64,000 nucleotides of DNA from positions 298,046 to 362,045 of the forward strand of contig CAUYUJ010017893.1 of NCBI GenBank assembly GCA_963575745.1. Reading direction: 5' to 3'. A program made the position numbers and the translations under genes. How positions within the stretch are numbered: position 1 is the first letter of the stretch; each line of letters opens with the position of its first letter. The stretch comes from Prorocentrum cordatum. Lineage: Eukaryota; Sar; Dinophyceae; Prorocentrales; Prorocentraceae. The notes below the pieces were generated by a model. The model worked only from the letters and a program-made list of their open reading frames with translations, ran no database searches and was not told the DNA's origin. Below are positions 44,811 to 53,605 of this stretch, one piece after another.

Positions 44811-45149
44811 ATCACTCTTTTTGCGGTGAATGATTCTAGCGAAACTCTGGATTCGTCGTGGCCTGAGGCTTTGCGATCTTAGAGGCATGCCTGAAAACTC
44901 ACACTCTCCCCAAGGGATGGGGGGGCGGGAGACCGAAAAACAGCTTGAGCGGACATGGCAGCAGGGGTGTTAGCGGCAATGGTCGGAAACAATAACATCA
45001 CATGTGAGGCCCCTCTGCTCAAGCCGTTCTAAAACCTCCAGAGCAACGGTCCCTCTTTCTGCGGTGAATGATTCTAGCGAAACTCTGGACCCGTCGTGGC
45101 CTGAGGCTTTGCGAGCTTAAAGGCATGCCTTAAAACTCACACTCTCCCC
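44811..45149 (+). repeat. 100-bp direct repeats 238 bp apart
   Basis: 44811-44911 and 45049-45149 share GCGGTGAATGATTCTAGCGA, CGTCGTGGCCTGAGGCTTTG and AAACTCACACTCTCCCC at high identity. They lie just beyond the 3' end of the DIRS-like element. Confidence 0.8.
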
Positions 45150-45239
45150 CGAATCATCCCGAAAAGATCCAAGTAGGATGTTCTCTTGGGTGGGAAGAGA
45201 AAGGGTGGGAGTGAAACGCTCTATTCTCTACTAGGCTTG

Positions 45240-46000
45240 CTAGAAGTGCGGACACCACTGCATGTGCAAGTTGAGGAGGATATTCAGAAGGATGCGAGTG
45301 CGATGGGGGCCTCCTAGCCCCGCGCCGCTGAGCTGCCAATGAGGCTGCTGCGCCCTGGAACAGATACAGCCTTTCGGCCGGCATCTACGGGTGAGCTTTA
45401 CAATATCTTCTTGGCTTACAGTAGCACAGAGGAGCCTAGCGGCCTTCTTCCATCTAGCTCCATATTGGCACTGATCCAGTTCAACCAGCGAAACGAGTTT
45501 ATGGTGCGAAAGGTCGCACACCTCTGCACCGTGCCACAGCCTGCTCGTCAAGGGGTGCTCAGGTATTACAGGAACCTCGAACTTCAAAAAGAACCTGAGG
45601 AGAGACAAGGCAACACGAGCGAGGCGGTTGCCTAATTCCACTGCCTTTGCGTCCGCAGGCGTCAATAGAAAGGCTCGGAAACCCCATGGCATGTCCCGGC
45701 TGCGCACTGGGCGAGACCTGTCGTGCGCGACGGAAAAAGGTCTGACAGGGAGGTGCCATCACTGCCGCCACCAGGCGGCCGGTCCGAGCGTCAGCTTTAA
45801 TCGACCGCACCACAGCCGGCGACAGCAGGTCCTGCCACTCTGCATCGTAAATGACGTCCCAGCTCCTCGCTCGAAAACCTTGGGCCTCTGCCGCGCGCGA
45901 CACGGCCCTGCAGCCAGCGAGTAGGTCGGCGAGGTACTGGCCCTTTCCGAGGCGGGCTCGGCGGAGGCGACCCAGAGGGCGCCATCCGCGGTGTCCCAAG
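45240..46000 (-). pseudogene. Methyltransferase-like domain of the DIRS-like element
   Basis: The first half (frame of 46176) reads YLADLLAGCRAVSRAA, resembling methyltransferase motif I, and MAPPCQTFFRRARQ, resembling the PPC motif IV of cytosine-C5 DNA methyltransferases. A frameshift near 45690 leads into the frame of 45707, which has GNRLARVAL, IPEHPLTSRLW, DQCQYGARWKKAARLL and CICSRAQQPHWQLSG. Classical DIRS elements carry an adenine-type methyltransferase domain; the PPC here suggests a different type. That substrate assignment is inference from one motif. Confidence 0.65.
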
Positions 46001-46010
46001 TGCAGATGGC

Positions 46011-47521
46011 TCACCTTCGCCACATCTGCACCTCGTGGGGCCGGCCAGTCCGGATGAGCGCCAGCTGCCTCTCCGCCTCCTCGCGCGTCGCACGCGGGCG
46101 CGGGTCGAGCTTGGCGTAGTCGCTGCCCAGCCTGCTGCTGTTCTCGTAGCAGTGCATCGATTTCGCTTGCGTCCACTCCCCCCGCCGCTGCGCTGCGGTC
46201 AGAGTGCGCCAGCCCTTTGCCAGGTCGACGCTGGCGCCCGAGTGTGCCTCATCTGGTGCAGAGTCACAGGGCCCATCCCCAGCTCCGCCGCGGCCTCTTT
46301 GAGGAGCGTCGCCTCCTCGGGGTAGTCGAAGTTCCATAGCGGCTCCTTCGATCTCGCCGAGGCGAGCCGGCTGAACACTGCGCCCAAGCCCTGGAGGTAC
46401 GGCGAGTCCAGGGGGCAGCCCTCGTCGAAGTGCCCACGCTTGCTGGGCTTCTTCTGCTCCCGCGGGTGGGTCAGCAGGGCCCAGTGCCTGCTGACTCCAG
46501 GTGTCGGTGGCGCAAGGTCGCACCGCCGCGCGGCCAACAAGGTCGAGGGCCGCTCATGGATCGATACGCCCACCATCAGGAAGACAGCCAGGCGCAGGTG
46601 TCCCAGCTCCGCCAGACTTTAGGCCAGCCCGCGCCAGACCGGGAAGGCCAAGGCCTTCGTCCGCCGGCCTGGGGTCAGCCGGCGCCAGGCCTTCAGCGAT
46701 CGCCACGTGCGCGGCAGCACGCGGCCTCCCACGCGGCCGAACGCAGGGTTCGCGTTGACCCAGGCCGCCACTGCCTGGTCGCCGAAGCTGCCCTGCTCGC
46801 CCTGCAAGTAGTGCTCGGTCAAGTAGCTGCACCTGAGCTCGTCGATCTCCTCGTCGGCCGTTGCCAGCAGCTGTTTCCTGGTCAGGCCGACGTGCGAGAA
46901 GACCGGATCGAGGTATCGCTGGTATCTCACTCGAGTGGCCTGGGTAACCGCCAGGGTCTCCAGGAGGCTCACCCCCGAGTCCTGCGCCGCCAGGATGGCG
47001 TCGGCGTGCAGCCTCGCACGCCGGTGCGCCCTCCTCGCGCGCAGCTGCCGCATCCTCGCCCGACTCCGTCCGAGGTGCTCCACCGCCGAGTCGGAGCCGC
47101 TGGAGCTGCAGTCACAGTCGCCCTCGGCGTCCTCCCCGGCGTCTCCAGCGAGGTCCAGCCCGGTCGGGGCCCTCTCGTCGAGAGCCGCAAAGTGTCGCCC
47201 GTCCCGGGCGGCCCGCCTCTCCAGCGGCAGCTGGGGGGTGGCCGTCAGCGACCTCGCCCTCGCCTGCGAGCCCGGGCGGGGCAGGCAGCGCGGGCCCTCG
47301 CGAAGGCCCTCCGGGGCCGCCTTGGCCCCCAGCGCCCGGGCTCGCGCGGCAGGCGTCCGAGCGCCCGCCCGAGGAGGGGCCGCCTGCGCCCGAGGCGCTG
47401 GCGACGCCAGAGCCCGAGCCCTCTTGGGCGCCATGGCCAGGGGGCTCTGGCTGTTCTGGAAGCTCGGCGAGCCCAGCGAGGCGAAAGCGTTATGAGCCCA
47501 AACAGCTACGGAGGGGGCCAC
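46011..47521 (-). pseudogene. Tyrosine recombinase of the DIRS-like element
   Basis: After a basic Ala-rich N-terminus and an acidic Ser/Asp linker, residues around TQATRVRYQRYLDPVF begin the SAM-like core-binding domain. The catalytic set is visible: Arg in SIHERPSTLLAARRCDL, His-x-x-Arg in LHQMRH, Trp in QRRGEW and the nucleophile Tyr in MHCYENSSRL. An in-frame TAA lies at 46619 between WRGLA and SLAELGHL, and a frameshift near 46240 separates LHQMRHT from SGASVDLAKGWRTL. Apart from these two lesions the domain is full length. Confidence 0.85.
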
Positions 47522-47833
47522 AGGCGTTTCCTTCCACAGGGGCGGCTCTCAGAAGGCGGGCGCGCAGATCTAAACCGGCCTGGAACATATCATCAAGAAA
47601 GGATGTTCGAATACAACTGTCGCTCCCTGAAAAAAAACCTGCTGCCCTCGTCGCTCTCATTGAACTCCGAGGGGGTTCATCGAAGAGCGGGCGAAAGCCC
47701 AAGCGCTGTAGCGTAGGCGTAGAACCGACGGATCTGAACCAGCAAGCTGAAGCAGGACGAACGAACCCTGGAAAAAGAGAGACCCACACACATATTCTCG
47801 GACAGAGAGAGCTGCCGCACGCAAGCTCCGCGT

Positions 47834-47943
47834 GAGGTCTTGGCCAGCCGTTGGATCCATTTGTACGAGGGCCCTGGCTTCCCAGATCGAGGTCTTGGCC
47901 AGCCGTTGGATCCATTTGTACGAGGGCCCTGGCTTCCCAGATC
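47834..47943 (+). repeat. 55-bp tandem duplication
   Basis: GAGGTCTTGGCCAGCCGTTG to CTTCCCAGATC occurs twice at 55-bp spacing, within the end of the RNase H region of the DIRS-like element. 55 is not a multiple of three, so the duplication disrupts the frame. Confidence 0.9.
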
Positions 47944-48416
47944 AGAATGCCCTCGGGGAAACGCCAGACCCCGGACCGAACGGTCTCCCAGACCCCCTTT
48001 CGGAGCCACTGCCAGGGGACCTCAGCGAAGTCGGGGTCGAGCTCCAAGGAGGACAGGGGGCCAGGCGTGAGCGGGTCAGGGCCTTTCTCCTCATCAACAA
48101 CACGAAGCACGCCCCAGCTATCCAGGGCAAGGTTAGCAGCCGCGAGCGCACAATCTCGCGCTGGCCTGCCCTGCGCCGGACGGAAGCTGGCCCGCTCGGG
48201 CAGCCGGCCCACCTGTTCCACCACCCTCCTCGGCCAGAACGACTGCGCCATGCCCCGGCCGCTCTCGCTCGCGTCGGTCTGGAGCACGCAGCAGCTCCAT
48301 GGCCGCCGCCAGTCCTGTGCCAAGAGCACGAGCAGGCTACGGAATATCTTGATCTCCTTCACGACCTGCGCCCACAAGCGCGCGGTCTCCAGGTCGCGTC
48401 TCTTAACGAACCGGCA
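47880..48416 (-). pseudogene. RNase H domain of the DIRS-like element
   Basis: In the frame of 48377, LWAQVVKEIKIFRSLLVLL and RRPWSCCVLQTDASESGRGM mark the RT-RNase H connection and the first catalytic Asp (TDAS). ERASF and, further on, WEARALVQM follow in the order seen in DIRS-type RNase H. It continues in phase from the RT thumb through an in-frame TAG at 48417. Confidence 0.75.
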
Positions 48417-49318
48417 CTAGGCGTGCCGGCAGCTCAGGGGGCCTCGGAGGGCAAGGCCGCAGAAAGTGCAATGGCCTAGCACCATCTCCAGGGCCCGCCC
48501 CGGCGCCCGACCGCGGGCGAGCAGCCCGCGCAGGCCGAGGAACACCTTCCAGAAGCGCCCGTCGCTCGCGCCCGATCTCATCAGCTCGAGGTCGAGCGCG
48601 GCCCCGAGCGCCTCGCACGCGCCCGAGGAGACCGTGCTCTTGTGCAGGCCCAGGCCCACCGCTTCGAAAAGGCCGGCCCAATTCTCGAGGGCGCCCGCGG
48701 CGAGGCTCTCCGACGGGGCGAGCGCGCCCGCGTCGTCGACGCAGGACGCAGACGCCCCCGCGCTGGCCCGGCCCGACCTCCATCACGAGCGGGGGCCCGC
48801 GATCGCTCATCAGGGCACGCTCCGAGAGGGCGGCGTCTCCTCCAGGCCGCGGGCCAGACCGCAGCGCCCGCTCCTCGTTGGCGTCCTGCGCGAGGAAGAG
48901 GGGCCAGGAGAAGCCCGTGGGCAGCGCCCGGATGCGCGGGTTGACTGGGGCGTCAGCTCCCAGCTTCGCCCCTTCCAGCCCCTGCGCCTCCAGCCCCAAC
49001 GCGCGGGCGGGGGCCGGCGGCAGCGCGAAGAACTTCGCCAGGCCCAGCGGGATGCGCACCCTGTAGAAGCAGTCCTTTGACGTCCGTCATGGCCAAGAAG
49101 AGCTTGAAGCCACCCAGCAGCGCATCGCCCTCCTTCGAGTCGATCGCGATGCCCTCCGGGAGCTGGATCTCCACCCCGCCGAAGCTCTCGCGGGACAAGA
49201 GCTGCGCGCCCCGGGGCGCGCCAAACCAGGCGTTCGCTCGGCGGGCGCCCACGATCATCCGCATCTTGTCGCTGTCGGCCTTCTTCACGAAGAACAGGCC
49301 CGCCTGTTCCGAACCCAG
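48417..49318 (-). pseudogene. Reverse transcriptase of the DIRS-like element
   Basis: The frame of 49288 gives FFVKKADSDKMRMIVGARRA and FLAMTDVK (motif A Asp). The next frame gives RIPLGLAKFFALPP and GFSWPLFLAQDA (motif B). A third gives the catalytic CVDD (near 48740, the YxDD equivalent) followed by LHKSTVSSGACEALG and MVLGHCTFCGLALRGPLS. Motif order and spacing fit DIRS-type RT. Two frameshifts separate the three parts. The domain starts without its extreme N-terminus. Confidence 0.85.
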
Positions 49319-50400
49319 GGGTCCAAAATATCACATATTTCTGAAATTATCAGCCGTTTCTGAAATTCGCAAAAAAAATGAAATTATATCAAAAATTGTG
49401 AAATATTACATGAACCAGCGAACGCGTGCTAGTACGTAACGTTTTCTTTATGTTTTGCATCGTGGCCCGCCCGCGGCTCGCGTCGCCGTCGGCCCGCGAT
49501 CCGCCCGCGACCCAACCCGCGACGCTTATTCCACGATCCGCCCTCGAAGTACCCCCACGATTACCCCGCGACACGCCCCGTGACCCACTCGCGGCCTTCC
49601 GCGCGATCCGCCCGCGACCCCCGCGACCCGCGACTCGCGATCACCCGCGACACGCATGAAACCCTAAAGCATTCTAACACGCCGTTGCCGCATGCGCGGC
49701 AGCGGAGTTCGGCAGCCAAGGGGAGGGGCAAACAAAAGACAAAAAAAAAATAAAAAAAAAAGAGAAAAGCAAAAAAAAAAAAAAAAAAGAAAAAAATAAA
49801 AAAAGCGCCGAGCAGGCGCTCTGGCTCGAGCGGAGTCGTCCTCCTGGACAGGCCGGCCTGGGCACGCGCGCCGATGGCGCTCCGCAGAAGCATGCTGCGG
49901 CCGACGGACAGGCGGGGGAACAACTCGGAGGGGGGGAAGGAGGAGATGGGGGGGGACATGGGGAGGATTAAGGATGAGTAATGAGAAGTGAGAAGAGGCT
50001 CCTATAGTCTTGGAGGTGGAGGAGGAGGGAGGAGTAGGTGGAGGATGAGTATGATTGAGGAGAAATGAGATGAGGAGTTAAGATAAAGAGAGATATAGAA
50101 TGATGGAAAGGAGAGGAGGCTCCGATTCTGAGGATCCGAGGCGGAGTCGTAGAGGATTGTGAGTAGTAGTAGTATGAGGCTGAGGCGGATTTTTAAGGAG
50201 GAGAAGCAACAGCAACGGTAGCAGCAGCAGCAGCAACAACAGAAGTAGCAGCAGTAGCCATCAACGGTAGCAGCAGCAGCAACAACAGAAGCAGCAGCAG
50301 TAGCAACAGCAGGAAAAGAAGGAGGAGAAAAGCAGACGGGGGAGGAACGAGTAACCCAACAGGACGACGTCGTGGAGGCGCCTGCTGGGTCGTGGCGTGC
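49319..50400. other. Gene-free stretch, AT-rich then GCGAC-rich
   Basis: 49320-49440 is AT-rich. 49455-49660 repeats GCGACCC/CCGCGAC units. 49738-49805 is poly-A rich. 49990-50400 is low complexity with AGCAGCAGCAAC runs. No gene is seen. Confidence 0.5.
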
Positions 50401-50404
50401 TGGA

Positions 50405-50950
50405 GCGCCACAGGAGCCACGTGGAGAACAACGAGGAGGAGGAGCAGGAGGAAGAGGAGGAGGAGGAGGAAGAAGAGGAGGGGGAGGAGGAGGAGGAGGA
50501 GGAGGAAGAGGAGGAGGAGGAGGAGTCTCGGAATCGCTCGGACTTTTGTTTTCGACGTCGGCGTCGACGTCGACGTCGTCGGGGGGAGGGGGGGATGGTG
50601 CACGAAAACACACGCACCAAAACGAAAAACGCAGAGGAAACGGACGTCCGAGCGATGGCGAGTAGGATGAGGAGGAGCAGGAGGAGAAGGAGGAGGAGGA
50701 GGAGGAGGAGCTCCTCGAGGAGGCGGCGGCAGAGGATGAGGATGATGAGGAAGGGGAGCAGCAACAGCGGTAGCAGCAACATCAGCTGCAACAACATAAG
50801 CATCGGCAGCAACAGCAGAAGGAGGGGGAGGGGAGAAGGAGGAGGAGGAAGAATAATGAGGGGGAGGAGGAGGGAGGAGGAGGAGGAGGGGAGGAAGAAT
50901 AATGAGGGGGAGGAGGAGGGAGGAGGAGGAGGAGGAGGAAGAGGGAGGAT
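50405..50950. repeat. (GGA)n tracts flanking an inverted TIR element
   Basis: GGA-rich sequence at 50430-50525, 50670-50735 and 50815-50950. A near-exact duplication of GAAGAATAATGAGGGGGAGG occurs at 50847 and 50893. Confidence 0.85.
50524..50664 (-). mobile_element. Small TIR element (TIR-3 family), inverted copy
   Basis: About 140 bp bounded by TCTCGGAATCGCTCGGAC and its imperfect inverted repeat GTCCGAGCGATGGCGAG. The interior (GTGCACGAAAACACACGC, GTCGACGTCGACGTCG) is the reverse complement of the copies at 52053 and 52356. Confidence 0.75.
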
Positions 50951-50971
50951 GGGTAACAAACAAAATTCCAG

Positions 50972-51235
50972 AGGCCGCCGCCGCCATCGACGCGTCCAGC
51001 GACGACGCGCCGTTGTCGCAGCTGGCGCAGGCCGATCCCCTCTGGCAACAATGTTTCGACTCGCGCCCCCGAACCGAGACCGATGGGGACAACGAAGCTG
51101 AACGTCCCCCCTTCCGAGTATACTCGTAAGGGGGGACGTTCAGCTTGCCGAGCGAATGGCGGTCGACCTTCGGGGAGCTCCGCGAGGAGTCGAACGAATT
51201 CGAGAGCGATGAGGAGGAGGCCGATGGCGACACAC
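50972..51235 (+). CDS. Gene B, exon(s) interrupted by a palindrome
   Basis: An acceptor ACAAAATTCCAG precedes coding sequence with good exon character (AIDASSDDAPLSQLAQADPL, then WQQCFDSRPRTETDGDNEA). A 52-bp palindrome at 51095-51146 then introduces an in-frame TAA (51127). Coding resumes in the same frame as SEWRSTFGELREESNEFESD and an acidic tail, running into a GGA tract where the 3' border is lost. The product is acidic and Ser/Asp rich; no family is recognised and no start codon is seen, so upstream exons are expected. The removed segment must be a multiple of three long. No GT-AG pair gives that. Confidence 0.55.
51095..51146. repeat. 52-bp palindrome inside a gene B exon
   Basis: The 26-bp left arm starts AAGCTGAACGTCCCCCC. 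The right arm ends GGGGGGACGTTCAGCTT, with one mismatch and no loop. Confidence 0.9.
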
Positions 51236-51400
51236 TCGGAGGAGGAGGAGCAGCAGCAGCAGCAGCAGGAGCAGGGGCAGGAAGAGGAGGAGGGAGTAGG
51301 ATGAAGGGGAGGGGGGAGGATGAGGATGAGGATGAGGATGAGGAGGAGGAGGAGGAGGAGGAGGAGGAGGAGGAGGAGGAGGAGGAGGAGGAGGGGGAGG
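51236..51400. repeat. GGA/GAT microsatellite
   Basis: GGA and GAT-rich tract between gene B exons. Confidence 0.85.
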
Positions 51401-51539
51401 GGGCAGCAACAGCAGAAGAACGAGGAAAGCAAGACGGCTGAACGGATGAGGATGGATGGATGGACGAGCAGTCGGGAGGACAAGTTGATGGGTGCGGAGG
51501 TCGAGGATAGGAGTGTGGGAGGAGAGGGGGCGGGGGTAG

Positions 51540-51842
51540 AGGAGGCCGCGCGATCCCGAGGCCCCGTCGGTCGTCGAGGAGCCCGAGACGCCTGTCGACG
51601 CGCAGCCGCCGTGGGTGCCCGAGACGCAGACGCAGCGAGAGGACGAGCCCGAGGAGCAGGTGCCCGCGACGCTGCCCACGCCGCCCGAGGAGCAGGTGCC
51701 CGCGCCGACGCAGCCCGCGCCGACGCCCACGCCGACGCCCACGCCGACGCATCACAAGCCGACGCCGAAGCCGACGCCGCCGCCCATCGACGTGGAAGAC
51801 TCGGTGCCGCTTAAGCCCAACCGCGAGCACGTCGAGGCTCGC
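51540..51842 (+). CDS. Gene B, proline/threonine-rich exon
   Basis: Acceptor GGGGGTAG, then a 303-nt phase-0 open stretch encoding RPRDPEAPSVVEEPETPVDA, a PTPTPTPTHHKPTPKPTP segment and VEDSVPLKPNREHVEAR. The donor is GTTCTTTCC at 51843, also phase 0. The low-complexity Pro-Thr repeats suggest a flexible linker. Partner exons downstream are not identified. The phase does not match gene A exon 1, which supports two separate genes. Confidence 0.55.
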
Positions 51843-52052
51843 GTTCTTTCCTGCTTCTCCCTCGCTCTCCTCCCGTCGAGTCGTATCCCCCACCACGTCC
51901 TCCCATCCCATCCCGCCCACTCCATCCTCCCCTGCCCCAATCCTCATCGTCGTCCCTCTCCACCTCGGCCTCGTCCTCCTCCTCATCCCCCTCCTTCTCG
52001 TCGTCATTCCCCTCCTCCTCCTCCTCGTCCTCCTCCTCCTCCTCCTCCTCCT

Positions 52053-52191
52053 ATACTCGCCATCGCTCGGACGTACGTTTCCTGTGCGTTGTTCGTTTTG
52101 GCGCGTGTGTTTTCGTGCACCACCACCCCTCCCCCCGACGACGTCGACGTCGTCATCGACGTCGAAAAGAAGTCCGAGCGATGCCGAGACT
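52053..52191 (+). mobile_element. TIR-3 family element
   Basis: ATACTCGCCATCGCTCGGAC at the left and GTCCGAGCGATGCCGAGACT at the right are imperfect 20-bp inverted repeats around about 100 bp of GT-rich then GTCGAC-rich sequence. Confidence 0.75.
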
Positions 52192-52355
52192 CCTCCTCCT
52201 CCTCCTCCTCCTCCTCCTCCTCCTCCCCCTCCTCCTCCTCCGCATCCTCCTCCGTCTCATCTGCCTCCTCCTCCTCCTCGTCCTCGTCCTGCTACTCCTT
52301 GTCATCCCTCCTCCTCCTCAGCTGCTCTTCTCCTGCTCCTCCTCCTGCTCCTCCT

Positions 52356-52494
52356 ATACTCGCCATCGCTCGGACGTACGTTTCCTGTGCGTTGTTCGTT
52401 TTGGCGCGTGTGTTTTCGTGCACCACCACCCCTCCCCCCGACGACGTCGACATCGTCATCGACGTCGAAAAAAAGTCCGAGCGATGCCGGGACT
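52356..52494 (+). mobile_element. TIR-3 family element
   Basis: Nearly identical to 52053-52191, part of the tandem duplication. Confidence 0.75.
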
Positions 52495-52897
52495 CCTCCT
52501 CCTCCTCCTCCTCCTCCTCCTCCTTCCTCCTCCTCCTCCTCCTCCTCCTCCCCATCCTCCTCCTCCGCATCCTCCTCCTTCTCATCTGCCTCCTCCTCCT
52601 CCTCGTCCTCGTCCTGCTACTCCTTGTCATCCCTCCTCCTCCTCAGCTGCTCTTCTCCTGCTCCTCCTCCTGCCCCTCCTGCTGCTCCTCCTGATCCTCC
52701 TCTCGCTCTGCCTATTGAACGCTCCCATCGCCCTCCTATGTTCAACTGCTTCTCCGACTCCTTCCAATGTTGCTCCTCCGACTCTCCTCCTGCTCCATTC
52801 CGCTGCTGCTCCTCCGACTCTCCTCGAGGCTGCTCGTGCCGTCGGCGGTCATGGCATGCACCGTAGATGTTTTGGTCCAATTTCAGGGTATTCTGAA

Positions 52898-53050
52898 ATG
52901 GACGCGGACACGGCCGACACCTCAGCAATTGCTAAGGCGATTGCCCCATTCATAAAGCGACCCGCGTTTCTCGCCGTGGCCGATGTCAAGGGCAAGGGGG
53001 TCCGCCGCTCGATCGAGGACAACGCCGACTTCATCAGAGCAACGATAGAG
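52898..53050 (+). CDS. Gene A, exon 1 (start codon)
   Basis: The ATG at 52898 follows a pyrimidine-rich acceptor ending CAG at 52886, suitable for spliced-leader addition or cis splicing. The exon encodes 51 residues (MDADTADTSAIAKAIAPFIK then RPAFLAVADVKGKGVRRSIE, ending FIRATIE) and stops at the donor GAG|GTGCAT in phase 0. It joins exon 2 in phase to give ...FIRATIE-VLPSLGLLKRDCEDML. The domain is unknown. Confidence 0.75.
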
Positions 53051-53225
53051 GTGCATCCCCCATCGTCGCCGTCGTCGTTGTCGTCGTCGTCGTCGTAGTC
53101 GTCGTCGTAGTCGTCGTCGTCGTCGTCGGTGTCGTCGTCGTCGTCGTCGTCCGTCGTCCGTCGTCGTCGTCTCCGTCGTCGTCGTTAATTTCATTCTCAG
53201 TCTCATTGTCGTCGGTGTCGTCGGT

Positions 53226-53278
<53 letters not shown>

Positions 53279-53605
53279 AGTCGTCGTCGTCACCTATTCC
53301 CCCCCTGAAGAGAGGAGGGGGGGGAGGAACTTCGGGTTTCGGGGAGGGGGTGGACGAGGACTAGGGCGGTTGTCGGTAGGAGTGCGCTAGGAGTGCGGTA
53401 GGCGTGCGGTAGGTGCGCGTAGGTGTGCGGGAGGTGTGAGGGAGGTGTGCGAATTCTACAACCGTCGAGGTCGAGTGCAACCCCGCCTTGAGGTGGGGTT
53501 TCACTCGACCTCGACGGCTGTAGAATCTGTCATGGCCCAAACCTCGCGTGCACGCGTGGTCTGGGCCGTGACGATGGGACGGAAAATTGACCTCCGCACC
53601 TAGAG
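53051..53605 (+). other. Gene A intron flanked by a 9-nt direct repeat
   Basis: A 555-nt GT-AG intron. The sequence TAGAGGTGC spans both borders (53046-53054 and 53601-53609). The intron holds a TCG microsatellite (53060-53290), GGTAGGTGTG-type repeats (53370-53450) and two hairpins (53453-53526 and 53530-53571). Confidence 0.85.
53453..53526. repeat. 74-bp hairpin in the gene A intron
   Basis: 37-bp arms beginning ATTCTACAACCGTCGAGG and ending CCTCGACGGCTGTAGAAT with about four mismatches and no loop. A second 21-bp-arm hairpin (TCATGGCCCAAACC / GGTCTGGGCCGTGA) follows at 53530-53571. Confidence 0.85.

Larger units (their letters stand above)
45240..49318 (-). mobile_element. DIRS-like tyrosine-recombinase retrotransposon, degraded and 5'-truncated
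   Basis: Minus-strand order: reverse transcriptase (49318 to about 48420), RNase H (about 48400-47880), tyrosine recombinase (47521-46011) and methyltransferase-like domain (about 46000-45240). The RT-RNase H-YR combination defines the DIRS order, which integrates circular DNA copies with a recombinase instead of a DDE integrase. The RT begins abruptly inside its N-terminal fingers at 49318, next to AT-rich unrelated sequence, so the 5' end is missing. Frameshifts (near 49000, 48770, 47600, 46240, 45690) and stops (48417, 46619) show it is inactive. Confidence 0.85.
51843..52886. other. (TCC)n-rich intron/intergenic region with a duplicated unit near 305 bp
   Basis: TCC-rich sequence containing two direct copies of a segment of about 305 bp (52045-52350 and 52350-52680), each with one TIR-3 element followed by the same interrupted TCC tract. 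From 52690 to 52886 there is unrecognised pyrimidine-rich sequence ending in the acceptor TTTTGGTCCAATTTCAG. Confidence 0.7.

Noticed and set aside
42288-44882. Several frames of 100-306 residues
   Set aside because: All are translations of the CCAAGACGGCC higher-order array; none shows a domain.
46430-47716. A 428-residue plus-strand frame
   Set aside because: It is antisense to the tyrosine recombinase, whose catalytic residues are all visible on the minus strand.
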